Origin: Streptomyces sp. V3I8
GTDB lineage: Bacteria > Actinomycetota > Actinomycetes > Streptomycetales > Streptomycetaceae
Direction of reading: 5' to 3'
NCBI RefSeq assembly: GCF_030817535.1
Contig: NZ_JAUSZL010000002.1
Span: forward strand, 1,922,001 to 1,986,000
Length of the DNA: 64,000 nt
The translations under genes were made by a program, and so were the position numbers. Shown here piece by piece: positions 1 through 9,400 of the stretch. Under the pieces are notes generated by a model, which did no database searches, had not been told where the DNA came from, and worked only from the letters and a program-made list of their open reading frames with translations. Each line of letters opens with the position of its first letter. Positions within the stretch are counted from its first letter, which is position 1.

Positions 1-999
1 CAGGATCACCCCTCGCACATCGTCCTCGCCCGTTCCGATGGGGACGGCCATCGCGGGGCTGAGCCCCTGGAAGCGCGGGGGCTCGGGAGAGATCCTTTCG
101 TCCTTGGCGACATCAGCGGTGGTGACAGGGGCCGCCGCGGAGAACGCCAGCCCCATCAGGGTGTCCTCCATGGACAGCACCAGCCCCCGGTGCACGTCCG
201 CGTCCACCCCGACGGCGATCTCCACGGAGAGCATTCCGGTGTCCGGCATGGGCAGCGCGACGGCCGCCAGAGCCGCTCCCGTGATCTCCCGGGCCCTCTC
301 GGCGATCAGGTCGAGGGCCTCGGTGCGCCCGCTCCCGGACATGAGGCTGTGGGTGACCTCCGCGCTCGCCTGCAGCCAGCGCTCCCTCAGCCGGGAGTCC
401 TCGTAGAGGCGGGCGTTGTCGATGGCCACGCCGGCCGCGACGGCCAGGGTGGAGAGAACCGACTCGTCGTCCGCGTCGAACTGCAGCCCGTCCCGCTTCT
501 CGGTCAGGTACAGATTTCCGTAGATCTCGCCACGCACCCGGATCGGGACACCGAGGAACGAATTCATCGGCGGGTGGTTCGCCGGGAAGCCGTAGGAGGA
601 GGGATGGTCGGAGAGCTTCGTCAGGCGCAGCGGCTCGGGGTGGCTGATCAGCTCGCCCAGGATGCCGTGCCCCTCCGGGAACGGGCCGATGCGGGCGATC
701 CGGTCGGGTCCGACACCGACGGTGTGGAAGGCCGACAGGCCCTTGCCGTCCGGACCGATCACGCCGAGGGCCGCGTACTCGGCGTCGACCAGGACCGCCG
801 CGGCTTCCACGATGCTGTGGAGCGCCTGCTCCAGTTCCAGTTCCCGGCCGACCGACAGCACGGCTTCCAGCAGGCTGTGCACCCGGTCGCGCGTGCCGCG
901 GGCCGCGTCCAGCCGGGCCTGCAGCTCCTCCAGGAGTTCGTCCAGCCTCAACTGCGGCAGCCGTACACGGGCCTCTCCGGCCTCCGGCGTGCCATCCAT
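1..999 (-). CDS. DevS/DosS-type GAF-domain sensor histidine kinase, 3' end outside the window
   Basis: The frame is open from the ATG at 999 to the window edge, giving 333 codons without the kinase core. A GGAGG sits 6 nt before the ATG. The visible protein has a coiled N-terminus (LDELLEELQARL), then a first GAF domain with the mycobacterial DevS-like signature GHGILGELI, GFPANHPPMNSFLGVPI and GNLYLTEK (about residues 60-200), then the start of a second GAF domain. In DevS/DosS these domains sense redox state or gases through haem and feed a HisKA_3/HATPase module, which would lie beyond position 1. The DevR-like regulator gene lies immediately upstream at 1141-1833 on the same strand, so the two probably form a pair. 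The haem ligand was not verified. Family assignment is firm; the ligand is inference. Confidence 0.85.
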   Translation of the reverse strand, partial: MDGTPEAGEARVRLPQLRLDELLEELQARLDAARGTRDRVHSLLEAVLSVGRELELEQALHSIVEAAAVLVDAEYAALGVIGPDGKGLSAFHTVGVGPDRIARIGPFPEGHGILGELISHPEPLRLTKLSDHPSSYGFPANHPPMNSFLGVPIRVRGEIYGNLYLTEKRDGLQFDADDESVLSTLAVAAGVAIDNARLYEDSRLRERWLQASAEVTHSLMSGSGRTEALDLIAERAREITGAALAAVALPMPDTGMLSVEIAVGVDADVHRGLVLSMEDTLMGLAFSAAAPVTTADVAKDERISPEPPRFQGLSPAMAVPIGTGEDDVRGVIL

Positions 1000-1140
1000 C
1001 GGTGATCCTCCAGGTCGTCGCACGGTGTCGACTGCCGACCATGGTGGTCACGCGTCACACTAACGCTCCGGCGCAGGAGGCGGTAGAGGATCAGGCCGTG
1101 GCAGCGGCAGCGGCAGCGGCTTCGCCGGCGCTCGCCGGTG

Positions 1141-1833
1141 TCAGCGGCCCGGCCGAAGGCGGTCCTCGGCGTGGGTGGCGATGACGGCGGCCTGGATGCG
1201 CCGTTCGACGCCGAGTTTGGCCAGCAGGCGGGAGATGTGGTTCTTGACCGTCTTCTCGGCGAGGTAGAGCCGCTGGCCGATCTGCCGGTTGGTCAGTCCT
1301 TCACCGATCAGCTTGAGGATCTCCCGCTCCCGGTCGGTCAGGCCCGGCAGCGCGTCGGGCTCCTCCTCCCGCTGCTGGTCCTTGCGCAGCCGGGCCATCA
1401 GGCTGGTGGCGGCGCTGGGGTCGAGCAGCGACTGGCCCCGGGCCACCGTGCGGACGGCCGACACGAGGTCCGTGCCCTGGATCTGCTTCAGCACGTACCC
1501 CGACGCCCCGGCCATGATCGAGTCGAGCAGAGCCTCCTCGTCGTCGAACGAGGTGAGCATCAGGCAGAGCAGTTCCGGCATCCGGGAACGCAGTTCCCGG
1601 CACACGGTCACGCCGTCGCCGTCGGGCAGGCGGACGTCGAGGACGGCGACCTGCGGCCGCAGCGCGGGCACGCGCACCAGGGCCTGCTCCACGGTGCCGG
1701 CCTCGCCGACCACGGTGATGTCCGGTTCGTCGTCCAGCAGGTCACGTACTCCGCGCCGAACCACCTCGTGGTCGTCCAGCAGGAAGACCCGGATCGGTCC
1801 GCCGGGGCCACCGACCTGCTCGCTGTCCGCCAT
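1141..1833 (-). CDS. NarL/FixJ-family response regulator, DevR/DosR-like
   Basis: The protein has 230 residues. The receiver domain (about 14-130) has the acidic pocket LLDDH and phosphoacceptor Asp66 in [11 protein letters not shown]. The C-terminal LuxR-type HTH (about 160-225) reads [20 protein letters not shown] and [20 protein letters not shown], very close to mycobacterial DevR. An upstream in-frame extension to 1992 exists, but the ATG at 1833 has a GGGAG about 8 nt upstream and starts where the family starts. A perfect inverted repeat at 1929-1946 lies 96 nt upstream, and similar repeats precede doxX and the peptidase gene, so this protein may bind them and autoregulate. It probably receives phosphate from the GAF kinase at 1-999. 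The family is clear; the regulon is inference. Confidence 0.9.
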   Translation of the reverse strand: MADSEQVGGPGGPIRVFLLDDHEVVRRGVRDLLDDEPDITVVGEAGTVEQALVRVPALRPQVAVLDVRLPDGDGVTVCRELRSRMPELLCLMLTSFDDEEALLDSIMAGASGYVLKQIQGTDLVSAVRTVARGQSLLDPSAATSLMARLRKDQQREEEPDALPGLTDREREILKLIGEGLTNRQIGQRLYLAEKTVKNHISRLLAKLGVERRIQAAVIATHAEDRLRPGR

Positions 1834-1928
1834 GAGACGCTCCCTGCCCTGCGGTCCGCGCCGGTGTCCGGTGAGGGACGGTGTCGGCCTCGTCCATCGG
1901 GATCCTTCCCGCTCACCGCTCGAAAGGC

Positions 1929-1946
1929 CAGGGCCGGTCGGCCCTG
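1929..1946. promoter_or_regulatory. Perfect inverted repeat upstream of devR, candidate DevR-type operator (copy 1)
   Basis: The sequence CAGGGCCGGTCGGCCCTG has 8-bp perfect arms around a 2-bp centre. It lies 96-113 nt before the devR-like start at 1833. Related copies are at 2766-2783 and 3745-3762. The symmetry and repetition are seen directly; the binding protein is inferred. Confidence 0.6.
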
Positions 1947-2032
1947 TTCCGCCTCCCGTACGGTCCTGCGTGTCACACGCGTAGAGGGGCACCGCCGCGG
2001 TTACGGCGGTGCCCCCTGCGGTGCTGCGGAGG

Positions 2033-2656
2033 TCAGGTGAGCCAGCGGTTGCGGCTGACGAGCGGCAGCCGTGCCCACACCGTGCCCAGTCCCCATACGG
2101 TGCCCGCGCCCAGCGCCGCCAGAGCGATCAGGACCACGGCGTAGACGAGGTGGTAGTCGACGAACGGGTTGGGCGACATGCTCGGCGAACCGTCGGACAG
2201 GTGCTTGGCCGGCGGCCACTCGGCGATCCACATGAACGCCATCATCAGGGTGCCCGCCACCGCCGCGAGCCGCAGCGCGATCCCGCTGACCAGCGCGAGA
2301 CCGACGCCCAGCAGACCCAGCATGAACAGCCAGTCCGCCCAGGCCGCGCCCGCCCAGTCATGGAACGTGGACTCCATCGGCCCGGCCGCCACACCACTGA
2401 GGAAACCCCTGGTCGGCGAACCGCCGTCGATCCAGGCCTTGCCGGAGCCGGTCGCGTAACCGAAGCCGAACGCCTTGTCGAGGAACGCCCACAGGAAGAC
2501 GAAACCCGTCAGCAGCCGCAACCCGGCGAGGGCGTACGCCGTCGTCGCGGTCGCCGTCGCGACGGTCGTGCCGGCTGCCACAGGAGCCGTCCCGTTCCCG
2601 CGCAGGGACGGGAGGCGGAATCCCCGGTGCTGTCGGGGGTGGTCGTGGACTGCCAT
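2033..2656 (-). CDS. DoxX-family integral membrane protein
   Basis: The protein has 207 residues: a soluble N-terminus of about 35 residues followed by about four hydrophobic segments (around 40-60, 108-128, 130-148 and 172-195). The segment [20 protein letters not shown] is characteristic of the DoxX/DoxD superfamily (thiosulfate:quinone oxidoreductase small subunit-like). DoxX proteins sit in the cytoplasmic membrane and are linked to quinone or thiol redox, but the activity of this actinobacterial subgroup is not settled. The ATG is preceded by GGAAGGAAC. The candidate DevR operator at 2766-2783 lies 110-127 nt upstream, which would place the gene in the hypoxia/redox group with its neighbours. 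Confidence 0.8.
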   Translation of the reverse strand: MAVHDHPRQHRGFRLPSLRGNGTAPVAAGTTVATATATTAYALAGLRLLTGFVFLWAFLDKAFGFGYATGSGKAWIDGGSPTRGFLSGVAAGPMESTFHDWAGAAWADWLFMLGLLGVGLALVSGIALRLAAVAGTLMMAFMWIAEWPPAKHLSDGSPSMSPNPFVDYHLVYAVVLIALAALGAGTVWGLGTVWARLPLVSRNRWLT

Positions 2657-2765
2657 GATGTTCGTTCCTTCCAGGGGTGGTGCCCGGGGTTCTCGATGTC
2701 TTTCGTTGCGTCATCAATGTCCCGCGTCGGGAACGGGGAACGCAGGGGCTGTGGGGCCCGGGGAA

Positions 2766-2783
2766 CAGGGCCGAACGTCCCTG
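2766..2783. promoter_or_regulatory. Imperfect inverted repeat upstream of doxX, candidate DevR-type operator (copy 2)
   Basis: The sequence CAGGGCCGAACGTCCCTG matches the copy at 1929-1946 with one arm mismatch and the same 8-2-8 geometry. It lies 110-127 nt upstream of the DoxX start. Confidence 0.55.
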
Positions 2784-2797
2784 CGGGGAAGGGCTGT

Positions 2798-3007
2798 TCA
2801 GCCGTCCCACGCCCAGTCGGCGATCTCGGGCAGGTCGGTGCCGTGCTCGCGGATCCGGTCGTGGTGGCGCAGCCGGGCGTCCTCCATGGACCGGCGTACG
2901 GCGGCGGCCCGTACCGCGAGACCGGGGACGCGGTCGATGACGTCCATCACCAGGCGGTACCGGTCGAGGTCGTTGCGTACCACCATGTCGAACGGCGTCG
3001 TGGTGGT
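2798..3007 (-). pseudogene. 3'-terminal remnant of a phosphoketolase gene
   Basis: About 70 codons match the extreme C-terminus of xylulose-5-phosphate/fructose-6-phosphate phosphoketolases: TTTTPFDMVVRNDLDRYRLV, then MDVIDRVPGL, a basic helix, and ENDINGS of the form ARLRHHDRIREHG and DPEI-like DLPEIADWAW. The full enzyme is about 800 residues; everything N-terminal to this block is missing. The frame is open to 3067, but the residues before TTTT do not resemble the family. Phosphoketolase genes commonly accompany dormancy-type clusters in actinomycetes, so this looks like the stump of a deletion that joined the cluster to the PPOX gene. It could be transcribed but is unlikely to make a functional protein. 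Confidence 0.7.
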
Positions 3008-3092
3008 CGGTGAGGGGCCACCGGTCCCGCCCCGCCGGAGAGCGGCCCCGAAGGACGGCCGGCGCACACCCGCACGCCGCGGTGCGCCCCGG

Positions 3093-3527
3093 TCAGGGTG
3101 TCGTCGTCAGGCGGTACCCGGTGACGAGTTCCGGCTCGATGCGTACGACGTCTCCCGCGGCCGCGCCGGACCAGGGCGTCAGCAGACGCTGGTAGCGGGC
3201 CAGTTCCTCGGCGCCGGTGACCCGTGTGGCCACTCCGGTCACCACCACGCTCCAACCGGTGTGCGTGGCCGGGTCGATGTCGTCCGCCTCGTACGCCACC
3301 ACCTCCGAGCGCAGGGAGTGATTCAGCAGGGCGGACCCCGAGTGGGTGCGGATGACGACGACGCCCCGGTCGACCAGGTGGTTGACGGGCCGGATGGCGG
3401 GCAACGCCTGCTGGGTGAAACCGACCCGCCCCAGGGACACACTCGCCAGAAGCCGCAGCGCTTCCCCTCTGCTCAGTACCACCAGGTGCGCGCCGGTTCC
3501 GGAACTCACGGCCTCGTCGGCGCTCAT
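3093..3527 (-). CDS. Pyridoxamine 5'-phosphate oxidase-fold (flavin-binding split barrel) protein
   Basis: The protein has 144 residues. The start is placed at ATG 3527 (MSADEAVSS), because further upstream the frame loses family character. The pattern [40 protein letters not shown] is typical of the short PPOX-like proteins common in Streptomyces and mycobacterial dormancy regulons, which bind flavin or F420 and often act as small reductases. No substrate can be assigned. The ribosome binding site is weak. The gene diverges from the S51 peptidase gene across a 338-bp gap that holds an inverted repeat at 3745-3762. Confidence 0.8.
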   Translation of the reverse strand: MSADEAVSSGTGAHLVVLSRGEALRLLASVSLGRVGFTQQALPAIRPVNHLVDRGVVVIRTHSGSALLNHSLRSEVVAYEADDIDPATHTGWSVVVTGVATRVTGAEELARYQRLLTPWSGAAAGDVVRIEPELVTGYRLTTTP

Positions 3528-3865
3528 GGCGTCGCCCCGCACGGCGGCGGGACCGCGGGAGTGTTTCCGCGTGGCCGCGGCTCGTCGGCGGAACGCACTG
3601 CGACACCGGTCACGTTCGGCCGCTCTCTCTCGATGCGAGGATCGCCGCGGGTGGCTGCACGGGACACGGGCACGGCCGACCGCGGACTGTGCCGAGATTC
3701 TGCCCCTGTCCGCCCACCCGTCCCAGAGTCGTACGCCCCTGAGCCAGGGCCGTACGGCCCTTGCGAAAACACCGACCGGCCGCTTCCCGATGCGGCCGCG
3801 CCATGGCGGTACGGGGGATTCCGGGTTCGTTTGCGCGTGCCCGTCAGCCGTGCTTGGCTCGCCCG
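3528..3865. other. Divergent intergenic region between the PPOX and peptidase genes
   Basis: No coding sequence is supported in these 338 bp. The notable element is the inverted repeat at 3745-3762. No convincing -10/-35 pair was identified. Confidence 0.6.
3745..3762. promoter_or_regulatory. Inverted repeat, candidate DevR-type operator (copy 3)
   Basis: The sequence CAGGGCCGTACGGCCCTT has the same 8-2-8 layout as the copies at 1929 and 2766, with a mismatch only at the outermost base. It lies 104-121 nt upstream of the peptidase start at 3866 and 218 nt upstream of the PPOX start, so it more likely serves the peptidase gene. Confidence 0.6.
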
Positions 3866-4534
3866 ATGAACTTTCTGCTGACGGCGAGCGGCCTGCGCAA
3901 CGAGACACTGCGCGAGGCACTGCGGGACATGCTGGGAAAGCCGTTCGGTTCGGCGAACGTCGTGTACGTTCCCACGGCGTCGGTCGCCGAGCCCGGGGAC
4001 CACGGATGGGTTCTCGAGGACATGAACCGGCTGCACGGCCTCGGCTGGCGGGAGTTCGACGTCCTGGAGCTGAACGGCCTGCCCCGGCAGATGGTGCTCG
4101 ACCGGCTGCTCCACGCGGACGTCGTCCATGTCTCGGGCGGCAGCCACTACCACCTCGCGCGCAGCATCACCGGCAACGGCCTGGCCGACGGATTCCTGGA
4201 GGCGCTGGAGAGCCGGGTCTACGTGGGGTTCAGCGCCGGATCGATGATGTTCAGCCGCAATCTCACCGAACACTCCGCCGACGTCATCGGGGACACCGCC
4301 GACCTCCATGTGCTCGGCGCGACGACCGTGGAGCCGCCGTTCGGCCTCTTCGACTGGTATCTCAAGCCCCACCTGTACTCGCCGGACTTCCCCGAGCGGG
4401 ACGACGCCTGGGCCGATCGCATCACCGCGCGGGCGGACTTCCCGATCTACTTCATCGACGACGAGACGGCCGTCCGCGTCAGGGACGGCAAGGTGGACGT
4501 CGTCTCCGAGGGCCGGTGGCGGTTCCATCCGTGA
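3866..4534 (+). CDS. Peptidase S51 family (dipeptidase E-like) protein
   Basis: The protein has 222 residues. The start at ATG 3866 ([10 protein letters not shown]) is preferred over an in-frame upstream ATG because family members begin this way. The nucleophile elbow is GFSAGSMMF with Ser123; a His follows in [12 protein letters not shown], and a Glu/Asp-rich end reads [16 protein letters not shown]51 enzymes are cytosolic serine peptidases with a Ser-His-Glu triad that cleave Asp-X dipeptides or act on cyanophycin-type polymers; the substrate here is unknown. The upstream inverted repeat at 3745-3762 suggests co-regulation with the DevR-like genes. Confidence 0.85.
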   Translation: MNFLLTASGLRNETLREALRDMLGKPFGSANVVYVPTASVAEPGDHGWVLEDMNRLHGLGWREFDVLELNGLPRQMVLDRLLHADVVHVSGGSHYHLARSITGNGLADGFLEALESRVYVGFSAGSMMFSRNLTEHSADVIGDTADLHVLGATTVEPPFGLFDWYLKPHLYSPDFPERDDAWADRITARADFPIYFIDDETAVRVRDGKVDVVSEGRWRFHP

Positions 4535-4648
4535 CGTGACGCGTGACGAGGGCCCTGAAACAGTCCGGGGAGGTCCGGCAGCGAGAAGAGTGTGCCGGCA
4601 CGCCCGCTCACCAGGTTGTGGCCCGTTCAACGATTACCGTCCATTCCG

Positions 4649-4677
4649 TTGACACCTCTGACGCCCCCTCCTAGAGT
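4649..4677 (+). promoter_or_regulatory. Near-consensus sigma-70/HrdB-type promoter of the sugar-binding protein gene
   Basis: A perfect -35 (TTGACA, 4649-4654) is followed after 17 nt by TAGAGT (4672-4677), placing transcription start near 4684. This is the best canonical promoter in the window. Confidence 0.7.
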
Positions 4678-4700
4678 CCGCGTCAGATTTCGAACGGCTG

Positions 4701-4712
4701 TCGATATATCGA
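4701..4712. promoter_or_regulatory. Palindrome in the 5' UTR of the sugar-binding protein gene
   Basis: TCGATATATCGA is a perfect 12-bp palindrome just downstream of the predicted transcription start and just before the ribosome binding site. It is well placed for a repressor operator (LacI, ROK or similar); no cognate regulator gene is adjacent. Confidence 0.45.
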
Positions 4713-4727
4713 ACAGGAATGGGCGAA

Positions 4728-5813
4728 GTGAAAGTTTACAGAATGGCTCCCGCCGCACTTCTCGTCCTGGCCTTATCCGCTTGCGGGCAGAACGGCGACG
4801 GTGACGACGAGAAAACCGAGGGCGCCACCATCGGCATCGCCATGCCGACGAAGTCTTCCGAGCGCTGGATCGCCGACGGGGCGAACGTCAAGAAGGAGCT
4901 GGAGGCAAAAGGGTACAAGGTCAAACTGGTCTTCGGGGAGGACGATCCCGATCAGCAGGTCTCGCAGATCGAAAACCTCATCACACAGGGCGTCAAGGCG
5001 CTGGTCATCGCGGCGATCGACAACAAGTCGCTGAACAACGTCGTCCAGCAGGCCGCCGATGCGGACGTACCGGTGATCGCCTACGACCGCCTCATCCTGG
5101 GCACGAAGAACGTCGACTACTACGCCTCGTTCGACAACGAGAGGGTCGGCGAGATGCAGGGCGGCTACATCGTCAAGAAGCTCGGACTGGAGAAGGGCTC
5201 CACGAAGGGCCCCTTCAACATCGAACTGTTCGCGGGCTCCAACGACGACAACAACACGCGCTATTTCTTCAGAGGCGCGATGAAGATTCTGCAGCCCTAT
5301 CTCGACAGCAAGCAGCTCGTCGTCAGGTCCGGACAGACCGAGCTGAATCGCATCACCACTCTGCGGTGGGACGGCGCGACCGCGCAGAAACGCATGGAAG
5401 ACATTCTCACCTCGTCGTACAAGAGCAGGAAGATCGACGCGATCCTCTCGCCGTACGACGGGATATCCATCGGCATCATATCGGCGCTGAAGTCCGACGC
5501 CTACGGCTCCGAGGCCAAGCCCTGGCCGGTCATCACCGGCCAGGACGCCGAACTGGCCTCGACCAAGTCAATCATCGCCGGCGAGCAGACACAGACCGTG
5601 TACAAGGATCTCAGGAAACTCGCCAAGGTGACCGCTGGAATGGTCGACGCCGAACTCAAGGGGAAAAAGCCGCCGATCAACGACACGAAGAGCTACGACA
5701 ACCGCGTCAAGGTGGTCCCCGCGTACCTGCTGCAGCCGGTCAGCGTCGACAGGTCGAACTACGAAGCGGTGCTCGTAGGAGGCGGATGGTACAAGGAGGA
5801 CGAACTGAAGTAG
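4728..5813 (+). CDS. ChvE-type multiple-sugar ABC transporter substrate-binding lipoprotein (orphan)
   Basis: A lipoprotein signal with lipobox LSAC leads into a periplasmic-binding-protein fold of the ribose/xylose (ChvE, sugar_bind_4) type: GATIGIAMPTKSSERWIADG, an ITQGVKALVIAAID region, VPVIAYDRLI, ILSPYDGISIGIISAL and ITGQDAE. The protein would be anchored outside the membrane and hand monosaccharides to a permease. A GTG at 4728 fits the AGGA at 4714-4717 better (10-nt gap) than the ATG at 4719 (1 nt), giving 361 residues. The Leu codon at 4773-4775 in the lipobox is TTA, so translation should need the bldA tRNA. No ABC ATPase or permease follows; the next DNA is a deletion scar. It is therefore an orphan, or its partners were lost. 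Confidence 0.85.
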   Translation: MKVYRMAPAALLVLALSACGQNGDGDDEKTEGATIGIAMPTKSSERWIADGANVKKELEAKGYKVKLVFGEDDPDQQVSQIENLITQGVKALVIAAIDNKSLNNVVQQAADADVPVIAYDRLILGTKNVDYYASFDNERVGEMQGGYIVKKLGLEKGSTKGPFNIELFAGSNDDNNTRYFFRGAMKILQPYLDSKQLVVRSGQTELNRITTLRWDGATAQKRMEDILTSSYKSRKIDAILSPYDGISIGIISALKSDAYGSEAKPWPVITGQDAELASTKSIIAGEQTQTVYKDLRKLAKVTAGMVDAELKGKKPPINDTKSYDNRVKVVPAYLLQPVSVDRSNYEAVLVGGGWYKEDELK

Positions 5814-5885
5814 GGCTTTTCGGGGTGGCTCCGACGAAGGACGACACGTCACGGTGGTCGCGGGTGTTCCGCGCGCCCCTCACGC

Positions 5886-6226
5886 TTAGTGCCGCGCGTT
5901 CTCCGGCACCGGGATCCGGCTCTCGCCCCGGCCCGTCCGCGTCGTCACCGTGCAGTTCACGGTCGTGCCCGCGGCCGGACCCGCCTTCTCGGCCCTGGCC
6001 GACGGTTCGACCAGTACGGTCTGCTCAGCGAGCATCGCGCCGGTGGACGGGTCCACGACCAGCCGCTGTTCGACCCTTCCCAGCGGTGTCCACACAGTGC
6101 CGGGGAAGACGAAACCGGCGGCCTGCCGCAGCACGTGGGCCGTGCGCCCGCCGCCGGTCCCGGCACCGCTGTCCCGCGCGGACAGCACTCCTCGTAGATG
6201 TCGCGGAACCGTTGGGCGTGTGTCAT
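5886..6226 (-). pseudogene. Deletion scar: sigma-factor N-terminus joined to the tail of a CU044_5270-like protein
   Basis: From the ATG at 6226 (GAGGGG upstream) the frame starts MTHAQRFRDIYEECCPR, like the start of ECF-type sigma factors (RFRxIYExCYPR). After about 17 codons resemblance stops, and a different minus-strand frame (5886-6188) reads LRQAAGFVFPGTVWTPLGRV, then QRLVVDPSTGAMLAEQTVLV. That is the kind of C-terminus found in CU044_5270-family proteins, which are often encoded directly after such sigma factors. The simplest reading is a deletion removing most of both genes, with the junction near 6160-6175. Both assignments rest on short matches. Confidence 0.4.
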
Positions 6227-6457
6227 GCGCCGCCCCTCGTGTCGCCCCTCATGTCGCCTCTCATACCGAGCAGTGCGCGCGGCGGCCCACTTCTTACAGG
6301 CAGGGCCGAACTCGTTTCCGCGTCCGCGTCCTCGGCCGTCCCCGGCAGGGCTCACGTCCTCCTCGTACTCGATACTTGGGCTTCCCGCAGCGCGCCGCCT
6401 CCCCTTCGGCACACACGCACACGCACGATTCAGGCCCACGCAAGATCGAACGGACTC

Positions 6458-9400
6458 ATGACTCCTCCTGAAACGCTCCTGGACGTACTGCTGGACGCGG
6501 CCCGCCGGGCACCCGGACAAGTCGTCGTCCATGTCCGCGGCGACGGCAGCGAGGTGACCGTCACCTTCCGGCAGCTCCTCGACGAGTCCCTGCGCGTCGC
6601 GGGCGGCTTCCGCGCGGCCGGGATCACGCCCGGTACCTGTGTGCCGCTGCTCGCGGACCGCAGTGAGGATTTCCAGCCCATGTTCTGGGGCGCGCTGGCG
6701 GCCGGTCTGGTGCCGGTGCCGCTCGCTCCCGACGCGCGGCGCGTCGGGCCCGTGTGGGAGCACCTCGGGCGCCCGCCGGTCGTGGCGGACGCCGCGTGCG
6801 CGGGGGTGGCCGACGAACTGCCCGGTCCTGTACGGGTGTTGCGGCTCGAGACGTTGCGGGAGTGCCGTACCCCGGCCGTCCCCGCCGTACCGGCCCCCGA
6901 CGACCTGGCGTTCCTGCAGTTCTCGTCCGGCAGTACCGGTGCGCCCAAAGGCGTGGAACTGCCCCATGGGACCGTGGTGGCCAACCTGCGGCAGATGATC
7001 GCCGTTTCGGCTCTCCGCGAGCAGGACGTCATGGTCAGCTGGATGCCGTACTTCCACGACATGGGCCTCATCGGCACGCATCTGGCGCCGCTGGCCGCGC
7101 GGATGAAGCAGGTGAAGATCGGACCGCTGTCGTTCGCGAAGCGCCCGCGGCTGTGGCTGGACGTGGCCGCCCGGCACCGGGCCACGGTCCTGTCGGCCGC
7201 CAACTTCGCGCTCGCCCTGACCGTCCGCCGTGTTCCGCGCGAGGTCATCGCCGCACTGGACCTCGGTGCGGTGCGGCTCCTCATGGTGGGGGCCGAACCG
7301 ATCTCCGCGACGGTGTGGCGGGACTTCACCGCCAGGATGCGGCCGGCGGGGCTGGACCCGCGGGCGGCGACCCCCGTGTACGGGCTGGCCGAGGCGACCT
7401 TGAGCGTCACGTGCCCTCCCCTGGGCGAGGTGGCGGTTCCCGTGGTCCTGGAACGGGCGGCGCTCAGCCGGGGCGTGGCCGTGGAACGCACGGCGGACGG
7501 CGATGCCGCGGCGTGTGCGGCGCACGGTGACGGCGCGCAGTGCCCGGCGCACGGTGGCGTCGTGGAGTGTGCGGCGCACGGTGGCGTCGTGGAGTGTGCG
7601 GCGCACGGTGGCGTCGTGGAAGTGATGGACGTGGGGCTGCCCGTGCCGGGCTGTTCGGTGCGGATCACCGACGACGCCCGCCGGCCGCTGGGCGACCGGC
7701 GGGTGGGGCACATCGAGGTACGCGGTCCGCAGATCGCCCGCGGCTACCACCGGCTGCCACGGGAGACGGCGCTATCCTTCGCCGACGGCTGGCTGCGGAC
7801 CGGGGACCTGGGGTTCCTGCGGGACGGCCGGCTGTGCGTCAGCGGCCGCCACAAGGACGTCCTCTTCCTGAACGGCCGTACCTTCCACGCCCCGGACACG
7901 GAGGAGGTGGCGAGCACGAGTCCCGGGCTGCCGCCGGGCAGTCCGGTGGTGGTCGGCTCCACGGACCCGGTGACCGGCGGCGAGCGGGTGGTGGTCCTCG
8001 TGCCGTGGGCCCGGCCGCCCCGGGACGCGGGACCGGTCCTCGACGGGGTCGCGCGGCGGGTGCGTACCGCGCTGGGCCACGACGACGTACGGGTGCTCGC
8101 GCTGCCGCCGTCGGCGTTCCCGCGCACCACGAGCGGGAAGGTGCAGCGGCAGCGGATGCGGACGCGGTTCGAGGAGGGCGCGTACGACTCCGCCGTGTCG
8201 TCCGGAACGCACGCCGCCGCTCCCGCACCGGGTCCCGCCCCCCGTGTGCCGGACGGGCGCGGGGCCGCCGTGCCTCGCTCGCGCGGTGACGTGCGGCTGG
8301 TGGTACGCGGTGTCTGGAGCAGCGTGCTGGGGCTGCCCGAGGCGTCCTTCGGTGACCGGGACCGGTTCCGCGAGCTGGGCGGCACGTCGCTGAAGGCCAT
8401 GGAGGCGCTGGCCGAACTGGAAGAGGCCCTCGGCGTCACGCTGGGTCCCGCCGTGATGCGCGACGACACCGTCGCCGCGCTCACCGATCACCTGCTGGCG
8501 GCCGTGGAGGCGGACACGGCGGCGAGTGCGGCACCGCCGTCATCCGCCCGCCCGCCGGTCGCCGCCGGCAGCGAGCCGTTCCGGACAGGCGACCGGGCGG
8601 GCCGCGCCGCGGGCGGACCGTCGGGAGCGTCCTCGACGGGAGCGTCACCGTCAGGAGCGCCCGCGACGGGAGCGCCCGTGCCGACCGCCGACCCGTCCGC
8701 GACGGCGGTCGTCGCGATGGCCTGCCGGTTCCCCGGCGCGAGCACGCCGGAGGAGTTCTGGGAACTGCTGACGGCCGGACGGGACCTCGTCACCGAGGTC
8801 CCGACGGACCGTTGGGGCACCGGACTGCCCGGGGAGGGGACGGACGGACCGCCGCTCGCCCCCTCCACCGGCCGCTGGGGCGCCTTCCTGGACGACCCGG
8901 CCGCCTTCGACGCCGGCCATTTCGGCATCGGTGACGAGGAGGCCCGCGCCCTGGACCCGCAGGCCCGGATCTTCCTCGAACTCGCCCACGAGGCCCTGGA
9001 ACGGGCCGGTTACGCCGGACCCCGCCGCCGCGGCCTGCGCGTCGGCGTCTTCGCCGCCGTCGGGGACAGCGGCTACCGCCGGGTCCTCGCCGGCGCCTCC
9101 CCCGCCCCGCTCCCGTCCGCGGCGACCCTGACGGGCAACCTCCCCAACCTCGTCGCCGCCCGGGTCTCGCACTGCCTCGACCTGGACGGGCCCGCGCTCG
9201 CCGTCGACACCGCCTGCTCGTCGGGCCTGGTCGCACTGCATCTGGCCCGCCGCAGTCTCGCGGACGGCGAATGCGACATCGCCGTCGTCGGCGGGGTCAA
9301 CCTGCATCTGACCCCGGACGGGTACCAGGCGCTGGAAGCCGCACAGGCCCTCTCCCCCACCGGACGCGGCCGCGCGTTCAGCACGGCCGCCGACGGGTTC

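Noticed and set aside
5957..7750. Minus-strand open frame opposite the FAAL domain
   Set aside because: No family similarity except a short sigma-like start at 6226; the plus-strand adenylation domain is clearly the real gene.
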